NCBI GenBank assembly: GCA_013365325.1
Contig: JABVXV010000029.1
Coordinates: 186,001 to 250,000 of the forward strand
DNA: 64,000 bases
Source: Dipetalonema caudispina
Taxonomy: Eukaryota; Nematoda; Chromadorea; Rhabditida; Onchocercidae
Direction: 5' to 3'
Shown: positions 38,201 through 49,900 of the stretch, piece by piece
Layout of the letters: every line of letters starts with the position of its first letter
How positions within the stretch are numbered: the stretch's first letter is position 1
Notes under the pieces: model-generated
What the model was told of the DNA's origin: nothing
What the model saw: only the letters and a program-made list of their open reading frames with translations
Database searches by the model: none
Made by a program: the position numbers and the translations under genes

Positions 38201-38724
38201 CATTGTGTGGTAAAATTGTTAGTGTTTTCGTGATATTGCCATATTCGTTCGCGATATCATTCAATCTGTCGCATTGTGCCACTGCAGGAAATTGGTAATA
38301 GCTAAGCGGTGTTAATGGCTTTCATTTATCCATTTAGTGTCACTAACGGAAAGTGAAAAGAAAGCGCTTCGTACACGTGGGCGTCGGTATGTACCCTATC
38401 GTCGTATGGTACCTTATGTGGATACCACAAAAATGACCGATAACCAATTTAATGAAGCAAAAATGCTTGGTCAGATACCGACATTAACAGCTGTTTCTGC
38501 TTCAAGGTTTGTTTTTTTTTTTTTTTTTCACCGTTGTTACTTTCAAAACTTTTCAAAATGAGGGTGAGATTTTATGACTTTATTTGTAACTCTGTAATGA
38601 GTACTGTTGATTAGTGGATTATATGGATTTACCGATTTTTTCCAGAACTGAAATACGTCAGCAACTTCGCTTGAAACGCGACGAAGCTCGTGAACAGGTA
38701 TTGAGAGCGAAGCGTGGCTGTTGA
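35209..38724 (+). CDS. NUSAP1: NuSAP-like nucleolar and spindle-associated protein
   Basis: Likely microtubule- and chromatin-binding mitotic spindle protein. Exons: 35209-35319, 35738-35830, 36081-36198, 36341-36496, 36793-36917, 37429-37496, 37738-37885, 38005-38161, 38338-38506, 38646-38724; 407 residues (human about 440). Seen: a short N-terminal SAP-like helix pair (LKYSQLRKAAKRYSVNAN, compare the NuSAP LKYSDLQ region), an acidic Ser-rich linker, then RFAALHQKLAEKQPTLQEVD and KRKFAEHEK, which resemble the vertebrate NuSAP LHEAHF/IERKKKHFEEH block. A strongly basic microtubule-binding-type half with repeated RLATPK motifs follows, and the C-terminal helix ends EQVLRAKRGC. The ATG lies 6 nt after a TTTTACAG acceptor (35202). 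The assignment rests on domain order and short motifs and is less certain than for the neighbours. Confidence 0.75.
37110..37242. repeat. Long inverted repeat in NUSAP1 intron 5
   Basis: The left arm at 37110-37144 (CCTGATTCAGTATTGATATG onward) and the right arm at 37209-37242 are complementary at about 33 of 35 positions, with a 64-nt spacer. It is entirely intronic (intron 36918-37428). It could be a small inverted-repeat transposon relic or a transcribed hairpin. There is no coding capacity. Confidence 0.75.
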
Positions 38725-39420
38725 AGGAAACATTATTCAAACACCAATTCTAGCACTGCCACTCTATTAAGATGATTAAGGCATGAAATACCTGAGCCTT
38801 TTTATTTATCTTTTTGAAATGTTGGTTGATTTGAACTTTCTGGTTACTTTTAGAAAGCTTTTGTTATATATGGCTTCCTCTGATTCATTGCGTATGTGAA
38901 TCACCGCTTTGCGGTGAATTTCATGGATTGATTATTTTACTTTTTCTTTTGTGTAGATCCTATTCACTTGCTTTTTATATATATACAAATTTTATGCACT
39001 TTCATTTATTCGCTTGAACTTGAGCTGTAATTCAGCGCTGCAACTCTGATCCTTCACAAATATTCTATGCACTATGATCAGCCTAAACATTTTCATGATT
39101 AGAAATAATAGTATTAATCTATCACTTTCCAAATATTAGCGTATCACTGTCATTTTCATTTAAAATATGCCAAATAAATTTGAAACGCTTTATATCAGAG
39201 ATCAGAGAGTACGAACAATTTGTTATCATACCAATGGTTTTTTCTTGGAACTGGACTGTTTCTTGATTTTCTCGTGTTGTTTCCGGGACTTAATAAGATT
39301 ATCGATGGTTAGAAGATGGTAAAAAGCCATACATGCAAGAGTTATAAAAGCTGAAGGTGCACCGTATTGTTATAGTTAATTTAAATTTTGAGTTTCCGCT
39401 TCGCATCAATTTGCCTAACC
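38725..39420. other. Intergenic region NUSAP1-CPT2
   Basis: About 700 bp, AT-rich. AATAAA occurs near 39172, about 450 nt after the NUSAP1 stop. Otherwise I see no feature beyond presumed 3' UTR and promoter sequence. Confidence 0.5.
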
Positions 39421-42400
39421 ATGCAAGTGTCACGGAAAGGGATATCATTGATTCGACTACGCGCAATGTCAAGAGGCTACGTGTAAGTCATATTACTAAA
39501 TATATAGAAATCATGCTAGAAAAATTTGAGAATTATACTATCCGTTTCAGAATATTTTCATTTTAACAACTAATTGTATTTGAAATATACATTCTTTTCA
39601 TTCATCCAAAATACAAATGGGAAATATCTAAGTAATAGTAAACTGCTAAGTCCTCGTTTATTTCATCTGATTTGCGAAATCTGATATATTTTGGACAGTT
39701 TCATTTCACTAAATCCATCATTGATCAAAAAAGTTTTCCAGTGTTCAAAAAAAATGTGACGACTATCAGTATGTTCATAAAAGTGATATTCCAACATATC
39801 ATTTCCAGAGAAGTCTTCGAAGATTGCCGATTCCGAAGCTGTCAGATTCGTGTCGCAGGTACTTTTTTTTTTTAATTTTGCTAGTGAGCTAAATATTTAT
39901 AAGCAACATAGAAGCATCAGAAAACAACCCCTCATATTTTAGGTTAATAGGAGCTGCAGAAGCTATACTTCAAAAAGAAGAATTAAAATTACTGAAAGAA
40001 CTAGTGGAAGATTTTAGAACACACGAAGGCCCAGGTAAATGTATAAAATTCAATTTATCTCTTCATTCTTCGTAATTGCATTGCTTTTTGTAGATAATCA
40101 AATGCTGCTGCTTTCAGAATTGCAAAGAGAGCTTATATTACACGATAAACAGAATCTGCACACAAGCTTCATATCAGAACCATGGTTTGACATGTACCTT
40201 ACTGATCGTCTTCCATGCCCCATTAATTATAATCCATTCATGGTTTATGCTCCTGATCCAGATCCAGCTTATAATGACCAGGTAAGAATCGGCCATCAAT
40301 AAATTTATCATTTTTGGTTCTACTAATTATGCTAGAGTCATTGGTCATCAGGCCGGTCTGTTCATTCAATTCACTATATGGCTCTCTTACTGTGCACCAA
40401 TTACGAGCATTTATTGATTTATTGATTACATTAGATATTCACGAGATGTATAAAAATAAGAATATTGCGAAACTGTAATTCACTAAATGAATTAAATGTT
40501 GAGGTAGTTCTTGGAGGTTATCATTTAAATAGAGTATTTTATTACTCATTTTAGCTTACTCGAGCAACAAATCTGATTATTTCATTCGGCCGTATTAAGC
40601 GTGCACTAGATGCAGAATGTTTAGCACCCGAAATATACTACATGAATCCTAAGACTGCCACTTCAACGCCGTTCAAATGGATTTGCAAGTTAGTCTATTT
40701 TCATATTGCGTTAGAATTTCTTTTCCCCAGTTCGTAAAAGATTATCTTTTGATTAGTAAGGTCACTTGAAGCCAATCTTAACACACTAGTATTTGCATTT
40801 TCATGAAGAACTATTTGCAGGAACTTGTCGGAAAATTTACGATGGTATGGTGCAGCAGCTTTTGGTGCATTTCCGTTAGACATGAGCCAATACAAGTCAC
40901 TTTTTGGCGGTTCGCGTATTCCACAAAGAGGGAAGGATTGGCTTCTGCATTGTGTTGATCCTAAACATTTCATTGTCTTACGTGGAGGAAGAATTTATTC
41001 TGTTGATTTGTTTGACGGCAATGGTACGTTATTAACTGAAATGAGCAGTTCAAGAATTACGTGAGTCAGAAATGTCTTGAGTGGTTTAAATCCATTTTAG
41101 TTTATTTCGTATTCACAAGTTGCTTTATATTTACTTGTTTTTTTGTTACCAGTTTTATATTTACAGGTTCAATCGTGCCTGCAGAGCAAGTTCAGGCTTG
41201 TCTATCCATCATATTATCCGAACAGAGCCATTTAAAATCAGAAGACTGTGTAGCATCTTTGACTTCACTCGAACGCGACGAGTGGGCAGAAGTCAGGTTT
41301 TCTTGTACAGCTTATCTTCAGTTGGACCTTCCATAATTTTTATTTTTTCCTCAAAATTATTTCGAGTAATTATTATTACTGTTTGACGGTGGGGCCTCTT
41401 ACTGTGACTTGGCACCTTCAATAATTTTGGATAACCAATCTTTGATGCACTCGGATAAGTGATCTGCAAAATGTGTTGATGATGGAAGGATTTGCTATAA
41501 TTGAAAATATATTTTAGGCTCGTTCCGAGTTATCATCAATTGGCAATAATTCGGAAAGCTTGGCTCTGATTGATAATAGTTTGTTTGTTCTTTGTCTGGA
41601 CCCATTGAAAAGCGATGATTCAAACCAGCTGGCCGAGAACTTATTGAGTGGTGGTGATGCGAGGAACAGGCATGTAATTTCAAGATTTTCAAATGAATTT
41701 TTAATGCGAAGCAAATCGATTAGTTTTTGGAATGATGGTAGATCTAGTGTTTATATCACGAATTAATGGAGAATTGAGTGGAACAAACCATTTAGGCATT
41801 CTTCAAATATTTATTCTATGAAGATATCTGAACTACCTTGATGGTCTTCCTGGTTGAATAAATGAAGTATATTTCAGATGGTTCGATAAATGCTTCCAAC
41901 TAATAGTCGATGCAAAAGGTTTGGCTGCGATAAATTTCGAACATAGCTGGGGTGATGGTGTTGCTATACTTCGCCTAATGAAAGAATCATTCTGTGATAC
42001 GAAACAAAATCATTTCGTACATCCCAACCAGACTCCAAGTATTGAAGCACATTCAGGAAGTAATTTACGACCAGTTGGTTAGTGTTTTTGAGAAGTAATT
42101 TACGACCAGTTGGTTAGTGTTTTTGATATCCTTTAATTACTTGAAATTTTGGAAGACTTCTAAAAAGCAATTCCTATGAGAGAGAGAGAGCCTAGCTCAA
42201 ATTTAAAAATTTTCAAGTTTGGGCCATTGTTCTATGGAAGAAGACGTATGGATAATTAATTTGAGAGTAAAGAGCGGAAAATTTTTGTATCATGATGATA
42301 TCAGTTATCATCAAGAAATAATTCGTCACTTCGTAAAGATTGCTCACATTAACTTAAGAAGTAATTTCTATTTCCGGTTCAGATCATTTTCCTTCAAAAT

Positions 42401-43818
42401 TTTTGGTAAGCATCTGGAAGTATTTTGCAGAATTCACGTTGACTGACTCAATACGTCAAAGGATTCAAAAAGCTCAGACGAGACACCTTGCGATAGGGTC
42501 TAGAGTATGTTTCAGTTCGGCAGAATATTTTGATATGAATCGACAAGTTATCAAACGGTCAAAGCTTTCACCGGACTCTATCATACAGTTAGCAATCCAA
42601 CTGACTTTTTATAAGCTCTTTAAGGAATTTGTTCCATCTTACGAATCCTGCAGTACTGCGGCTTTTCTAAAGGTAAAATTAAGTTTATCCCATTTGTTAT
42701 TGCTCTTTGTACATGAATGATGATTGTAATGGCTAATAAAAATTGGTGCACTATTTCAAACTTCAATATTTTAAATTGGTGTAGGATACTTTTTCTTTTT
42801 GCTTACTATTACAAATAGAAGGTAAGTTACGTTCCCAGTAAGCTTAGGAATGGCTCATCTTATGATGGCGTTTCAGGGACGAACAGAATGTGTGCGTTCA
42901 GCAACCTGTGCTACGACTAATGCAGTCCTGGCGATTGAAAGTAACAAAGGCAATATTGCAGAACTTCTGAAGCAATGTTCTACAGTACATTCACAACTAG
43001 TGAAAGAAGCTGCAACAGGTAATCATATCAACACCTGTTGGTAATACTACAATTATTCAAGGATAGTCAAATCGTTATCACTTATATTAAAACGCATTTC
43101 CATTGAAGGGCAAGGTTTTGATCGTCACTTAATGGGTTTACGCTGTACCGCTGAGCGGCTTGGTTGGTCGCAGCCAAAATTGTTCAATAATGCAGTATAT
43201 AAATATATGAATCGCTTCATCTTGTCAACATCAACTCTCTCGACAGAAGTAATAACATTTGGTGGATTTGGCCCGGTTGTACCGGACGGTTTTGGTATCG
43301 GTTATAACGTACTCAGCAACAAAATGGGAGCTCTCATTTCATCCTATAAGGTCATATTTATCAAATTTTGCGGGCATATTCCGCTAGAAGCACAAGCCGA
43401 AATGGCGATATTTTAAAAATACATTTTGCAAGCAGCAAAAAATTCTCTTCCATGGAAAAAATTAGACGGTTTAAATCATGAAATCTAATTAGTAGGCGAG
43501 TTAAGCAAAGCTCTCGAAGGGCATCCATCATAAGATATATTTGAAAAGCTGGTTTATAACCAGTTTCGATTTGTCAAGTGAGAGATTAAGTCTTTGCTGA
43601 AGAGTGAGAGATGTTATTTTGAATTCTTAACTTTAAAAGCACCCTTCAACAAAGCAATGAAATAGCAGAGTAATTATCCGGTATTGAAATTTTTTTCACT
43701 CTTAAATTGGAAGTGTTTTTTTTTTTTTTTTTTTCAGGATCAGCGCAGTGCGGACGCATTTGCAAATTCACTTGTGGAAAGTCTGGATGTTTTGAAAAAT
43801 ATAATCGTTAAACTATAG
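39421..43818 (+). CDS. CPT2: Carnitine O-palmitoyltransferase 2, mitochondrial
   Basis: Inner-membrane enzyme that turns acylcarnitine and CoA into acyl-CoA and carnitine for beta-oxidation. Exons: 39421-39482, 39784-39858, 39943-40034, 40094-40281, 40555-40688, 40821-41023, 41167-41291, 41518-41669, 41878-42077, 42431-42672, 42877-43018, 43109-43350, 43738-43818; 645 residues (human 658). Seen: an Arg-rich presequence without acidic residues ([20 protein letters not shown]), the RLPIPKL motif, [37 protein letters not shown], the catalytic-His motif FEHSWGDG (His near 366), [18 protein letters not shown] and the STSTLS carnitine-binding motif. Intron 8 has a GC donor (AACAG then GCATGT). The exon 9 donor is tandemly duplicated. 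Exon 2 starts after an AAAAG acceptor, chosen because [18 protein letters not shown] then matches CPT2. Confidence 0.95.
42057..42126 (+). repeat. Exact 35-bp tandem duplication over the CPT2 exon 9 donor
   Basis: 42057-42091 is repeated identically at 42092-42126. Each unit begins GAAGTAATTTACGACCAGTT and carries the donor GTTAGT. The first copy includes the last 21 nt of exon 9; the second lies in the intron. Use of the second donor would add 35 nt and meet TAG at once, so the first donor must be the productive one. Confidence 0.95.
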
Positions 43819-44292
43819 ATTATGTGATATGTTAATACAATTTCTTTGCCAATTCACTTCAAGCTGTGTTAGCCTGGATTGAACAGTAACTGATTGTACT
43901 TCTGTTTCGATTCTAGGCCGTTAAATATACATAAAGAATGTTTTGTTGTTTTTCAATTTCGGTATTTTACTCCGAAGTGTTCTTTGCAACTGATCAATGA
44001 AAACTAGGAGGGCAAAACTTGCAATTTCCTTGGATAAATTAAAGGCTGTCATTAGTTGCTTTATTCCCTTTAACTTCTGAACTAATTCGTATTCCAGGAA
44101 GATATTGTTTTGTTCGGGCTCTACTCTTCCTATCCCAAGACAAGTTCAAAAAAAACCCGAGAAATACTTTTAGGTTTTTTGAAGGAGTGGAGGAGCTTTT
44201 CTCGCTCGCTTTCAAAAGTTCAAGAGGATGACGAAGTAACTACTTTGTGAGATCTATAAGTGATTGTTGATTTCAGGATTTAAACAATTATT
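43819..44292 (+). promoter_or_regulatory. CPT2-NDUFAF3 intergenic with probable SL acceptor
   Basis: 474 bp between two co-directional mitochondrial genes. A good acceptor TTGATTTCAG ends at 44276, leaving a 16-nt 5' UTR before the NDUFAF3 ATG at 44293. No canonical AATAAA was seen shortly after the CPT2 stop. The arrangement would fit an operon, but an independent promoter here is equally possible. Confidence 0.4.
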
Positions 44293-45501
44293 ATGTTAAG
44301 GCTAAGGCGCCTGTTATTATGTCAATTCCGGATGTTCTCGTCTAATTACAAAGATCGTGAAATAATGACTGATTACCATTTCACTCCTTTCGGCAAGTTT
44401 AATTTCCTCAACTTTTCGAAGCATTCATCAATTTTTAAATAATCCCATTCTATGAAAAATAATTTAGTTTGAGATATCATTGCTCTTTCCAAATTTCAAC
44501 ATGTTTCATAGGCGAGGAAATGTCCCAGGCAGTGAATAGGAGTAAGCATTGGAGAAGTAAGACTTAATTATCATTTCAGATGATAATGATCAAGGGCCAA
44601 GGACAAGTTTATCACGTTTAAACGATGAAATGTTGAACTGTCAGCAGATTGGTATTGGAAGTATCAGTAGGTACGGTTTTCGTCTATACGACGGTCAATT
44701 TGTCTATGGTCCGATCGCAATTTTTCCGAAAGCCGTGCTATCATGGCGTATTCTTACACCAGATGATATCACTCCCAAATCACTGCAGTTCTTTACAATG
44801 CTTGAACCAAAGTTGGATGTACTGGTAGTTGGGCCAGGAGATCGCCAACATGTCGATCCCGTTCGAAAACGAATTGCTCCTTTTCTATCTAAGCATAAGA
44901 TTGGGCTCGAAATCATGCATTCGGCAAGTTATTCTCTACAGATCATGAAATTTTTTTCTGAAATTTTTCTATTTTAGTCAACCAAGGTTTGTTCTATAGA
45001 TTTGACAAAACAATTTTCCATCATTCTTATTTTGAACCTGTATATACATTTTTTTTTGTATAGCGTTATCCTTATAACTTGTAGGTGATTTTTCTATCAT
45101 TATTTTATAGATTATATATACCATTCAATTGTCTGCTTTGTCATCGTTAATTGAGATTGAGTACGGTTTTAATCTTTCGAAATTTTGGCTTTTAGGAAGA
45201 AGCAGCAATGTTGTTTAACATGTTGAATATTGAATATCGTTGTGTGGCTGGAGCACTTTATCCACCCGATGATTTGCTGGTAACAACAAATGACCAAGTA
45301 CGCCTGATGAATATGTACGGGAAACCGTTGGGTGAAGGTGTGGATCTGGATATTGATATCAGTGATAAGTTGATGGCAAAAAAAGCGATGCGCAAATATT
45401 TGTCAGAAGATGAAGCGAAGAAATTTGATAACTTGCCAACTTCGAGACTTATGATACCGGAGAAAAGCGATGATAAAAATAGTGGAAAAAATGAAAACTA
45501 A
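44293..45501 (+). CDS. NDUFAF3: Complex I assembly factor NDUFAF3 homologue
   Basis: Mitochondrial protein needed to build the peripheral arm of respiratory complex I. Exons: 44293-44392, 44580-44923, 45196-45501; 249 residues (human 184). Seen: a short Arg/Leu-rich presequence (MLRLRRLLLCQFRMFSSNY) and the DUF498/Mth938-type fold with SRYGFRLYDGQFVYGPIAIF, the WRILTPDDI segment, LEPKLDVLVVGPGDR, IGLEIMHSEEAAMLFNML and CVAGALYPP. A charged tail of about 60 residues after the fold is extra relative to the human protein. Both introns seem to start with GC, and both donors read TTCG then GCAAGTT. Any GT donor nearby gives an immediate stop, and only the GC joins restore the family sequence. Confidence 0.92.
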
Positions 45502-46925
45502 ATAACGATCTTTGTTAGTAAGGATTCGTAACGAAATCAGTGTAGTACATCTGCTTGTAGTCTGGGAACTACGTAGAAGATGTGCTGATCTTTTTTTACA
45601 TGATCTTCCTAAGCAATAATTTATTACATCCATAGCTTAAATATTTTTTGCAATTTAGATAAGATAAAAAATCGTGACGGATAGTTTCGCTACTGTGATC
45701 ATCTGGAAAACATCCGTTTTCCAATTGTCACACGTAGCATAATGTAACCATAACTTTGCAGAAAATAATGCTTAATATATTTGAGTAAATACTGGTTGCA
45801 CCTGGAGAAATATGTAGTCTTAAGTTTTCTTGCAATGATTAGTGATAAGATCATTGCATACTTCAGTTCTAGCTGCTTAAGCAACCGCTTCATAAAATAG
45901 CAAAACAGTGAAATGATTGATTACTCTTGATGTGATTATTTAAGGAGCAGTATTCGTCTGTCAGTCACATTGTTGTGTAGCAATCGGTTGGTGCAGTGGG
46001 GACAAAAGGTTTAGCTTTGATGTCTCAATAAAGCGGGTGAACGGGTAAGGTGCAATGTGTTCATCGGTGCGGTTTTTCACCTTGATGCAGTGGGTGCAAA
46101 AGGTTTAGATTTGATGTCTCAAATAGAGGGGTTGAACGGATAAGATGCAATGTGTTCATCGATACGGTTTCTCACCCTGATCCAGTGGGTACAAAAAGTT
46201 TAGCTTTGTTGTTTCAGTAGAGTGATTGAACGGGTAAGATATAATATATTCATGTATGATAATGATGTAAATAGATGCATGAATAAAGCGTATTTAAAAA
46301 TTTTTAACTGGATTTATCTGATGTTTTCAAGACGGTTTTCAATACTTTTTGTTTTTCTTTGTACTAAACGTGAAACTGTATAGTATTTATGATGAAATGA
46401 TACTATTAATTATCTTAGGAATACAAAATCTTTAATTCTAATCTTTACTCTTAGAACGGTTAATCAAAAAAAAAAAAAAAAAAAGAAAGACCGAAAGGAA
46501 AGCATTGAGTTATTGATAATTAACTAAAGATAAAAATGATTGTCATGAAGCATAGAATTTCTAGCAATAATTCAATAATAATTTAAATCATCAAATAAAA
46601 ATGCAAATTTTGATCATTTCTTTTTTTTTTTGTCCAATTTATACTATCCATAATAATTAGAATATGACAGTGTTTTATACTATAATTGTCATTCATAAAA
46701 ATCTCGAATGGTATTTTTATCTCCTCGCTCTTAAGACACTCTGTATTCCCGGAAATACTGGTTAATGAGTTCCGCGGTATAATCTTTCGTTGTTTCGTTA
46801 GTATAAATTGTTGATAGTGTTAATAATAGTCTTTTAAAGGATTATGTTCAACGATATCAGTTTTTATTTACGTTAGAGAACGTCTGTTTAAATTACATGA
46901 AAAATATGCAAAAGTTTAATTTTAG
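45502..46925. other. Intergenic region NDUFAF3-PRMT9
   Basis: About 1.4 kb holding the roughly 94-bp tandem repeat listed separately, a poly-A run near 46466 and AT-rich DNA. AATAAA occurs at about 46026, inside the repeat. No gene supported. Confidence 0.55.
45992..46255. repeat. About 94-bp tandem repeat, nearly 3 copies
   Basis: CAGTGGG recurs at 45994, 46088 and 46183 (spacings 94 and 95 bp), each followed by a variant of ACAAAAGGTTTAG, TTTGATGTCTCA, GTTGAACGGGTAAG and TGCAATGTGTTCATCG. Copies differ at roughly one base in ten; the third is truncated or decayed after about 46255. More GC-rich than its surroundings, with no open reading frame through all copies. Confidence 0.85.
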
Positions 46926-46931
46926 CAACGG

Positions 46932-49900
46932 ATGAGATTGGCTTTGTGGGAAGCACGGCATGCAGCCGCGCTAAAGAATTATGATGATGCGGTACGATTC
47001 TACATGACATTATTCAATGAACTTGAGCTTGAAGATCGACGGAAATATTTGGATGAATTTGTTTCTGTATTAGAAGAAATGGGATTAGCTAATGGTGGTG
47101 GTGATTATTCAAAGCAAATTATGTTATTACTCCAAAGTCGAGTGTTATTTCCGCATGAAGCTGCTGTTTTAAATGCATCAGCTAAGTTCTTCTTTGTAGT
47201 TGGTAAGTTTACATTTTATCATGTATTACTTAAAACTTAATCTTGATGAATTATTTTTCCTGATTTGAGATATTCAAAACTGAGTTGTTGCATTCTACCT
47301 ATCATATGTGTACAGGAAACTATTTATTTAAATTAGTGATTTAATATCTGAAATTAATGTTTGCAAATTAAATTTTAATAAATTATTACGAAATCTGTGT
47401 TTTTTGTTCGATAGACTTTCATGGTATAACTGTGAATTGTGAAGATAAATGTTGTCCTTATGTTAGATTATTAGACTGACACTGAAATAAGCATGGTATG
47501 TTGTGTATGTAGCTAAATGATATATTCGATTTAGGGCGATTGTTGGAAGCTTTTGATTTTGCTCAGGAAGCAGTTAATGGAAGTGAAGGTCTATCACATA
47601 TTTATGCGCTTGTAAACTTGGAAAATATTAAATCGAATATGTAAGTCATCTAAAGAGATGTTCTTTTTTTATTACTATTTTTTGTCATTTCTTTCTGTCA
47701 AAAGTAATGTCCAATCATACTCTGCAATACATCTTATGTAATGACTTGAATACACATCGGATCAGTCGTGACAAAGCATTCGAGAAAATCCATATTCGAC
47801 CTTGTCGAAACATCACATTTAGCCCATTTTCTATTATTTATAATTGATCGAAATCATTAGCAGCCCAATAAATAAGTCGGTTAAAAACGGTGGTTTAATG
47901 GTTGACATTTGGACATTTCGTACATTGTATGATGGACAATATTGATATTTTTGCTAATAACTTTCACAGACCGTACATTTATCATTCCAGTTTAAGTCTG
48001 AATGAGAAATTGATTTATTTGATACAATGTTTGATAGCTTTAAAGATCGTAACTCTGTAAAAGTTTTCCTTATTTTGTTGCACTCGTAGAAGATAGTGAC
48101 ATTGCAATTTTGATTATTAATTTTTTGCAGTATGGATCAATGGCATTGGGCTATGTTGAATGATGTAAACCGTAATGCTGCTTATGCCACTGCCATAGAA
48201 CTTGTTGCTAATTGGAAACCGGAAAGCCGTGTTCTTGATATTGGTACGGGAACTGGTTTGCTCACATCGATTGCACGCAGGTATACGCACATTTTATTTT
48301 ATTTTGTAATAAAATAAATTAATTGCAGGTAGCTTGCAAAGTTTAGAAAAGGAATCATTGCAGTCTCAAGATATAGCATAACTTCGAAATTGCGAGGTTT
48401 TTAATCTAATCATAGGTTCAGCCTTAGAATGCGTTGGCTATCTGGGTTAAATTTTTTTTAATTTCGATTTCTACATAAGCCATAAGCTAAAAATAGATTT
48501 AAAGTGAAGTTCTCAAAAACAGTATTTTCACGTTTTTTTTGGATGTGTGATTGTAGAAACAAAATATTTTTTTTGATGACTGACATTAAAGGCACTTCAA
48601 ACGTGATGTCTATTGTTGTGAAGTTGACCTGAATATGTGCGATATTGCTGAAAAAATACTGAATGAGGCTGTTATCCGTAAGCATTCTTCAGAAATTACT
48701 ATCGAGGATGTTGGCTCTGAAAAGGTGACTGTTGCTTCTGGTGAAAAAATTAAATAAATCCAGAGATATTTTGAGAAGATGAAGTTAATAATTTTAACGA
48801 TGATTACAAGCAGATGGTCTTTTTTGGAAGGACTCGAGATATCAACATTAAGTTATTCGTTTGACTTCAAGTTATTCATCATAGATTTATTAGTTTGGTT
48901 TTTCATATGGAGGCATTCTTTTTACAGATAGATGTAGTGATTACTGAAACCATGGATTGTGGCTTATTGGGAGAAGGTATTGCATGTTCATTATATGATG
49001 TACAGACACGGATTTTGTCACCGTCACCAGTTATTATACCCAGATGTGTAAGAGTTTTGCTTGATAAGCTTTGTTTTTTTAATGTTCCTAAACGTTTAGA
49101 TCTCATTTGACTGTTTTTCAATAGAATATAATATATATGTCTTTCAGGCAACAGTATATGCATGTATCATCGAGAGTCCAGCAATAATGGATGAGCATGT
49201 GGCTGTTTTCTGTGGACGTCGTTTTGCTTCGGATAGTGTTACTGCTTCGTACAGTATGTTTTTCTTTCCTGTTTTTAAATTATTTCTTGGATAATTTGAT
49301 GTCGCATATTTTTCGTTTCATGCATAATATAGATTAGACAAGTCTGTGCTTCCATTTTGAACTACATTTTCTTGTTCGTTAGGAATACTTACAATTATTT
49401 GTCGGCTCTGCTTCAAGTAATTTTTTAATTGATTATAGGCGCTTATGGATCATCAGAAGAGCTAGAACCATACTGGTGTAGCTCAGCGGCTGAAATTCGT
49501 GGAGGATACAAAATTTTAAGCAAAACTATAGAAATATTTGCTGTAAATTTTGACAGTCGTGCAGAGCTGGACAAAATTGTTAACGAAGGTACCACGGAGC
49601 TGCGAATGGCCCCTATAATACGTGATGGTACTGCTCATTGTATTATGGCTTGGTTCAGGTTTGTTAACTTCTTCGAGCGCGTTGTATGTTTAGTAGAACT
49701 GTTTCGGTAAAACATTTTTTCCAATTGAAATTATAATCACACTTCTTTGAGCAAAGTGGAGAAGAAGAAGGAAGAGTTGAGGAGAAAAGTTTGTTTAGCC
49801 TGTTAAAAAAGAAGAGATAGTATCATTTGTTTGAATAAGCTTTAAATTACATTGACTTGTATACATTTCCAATTGCTTTAGCTATATTTTATTTTAAAAT

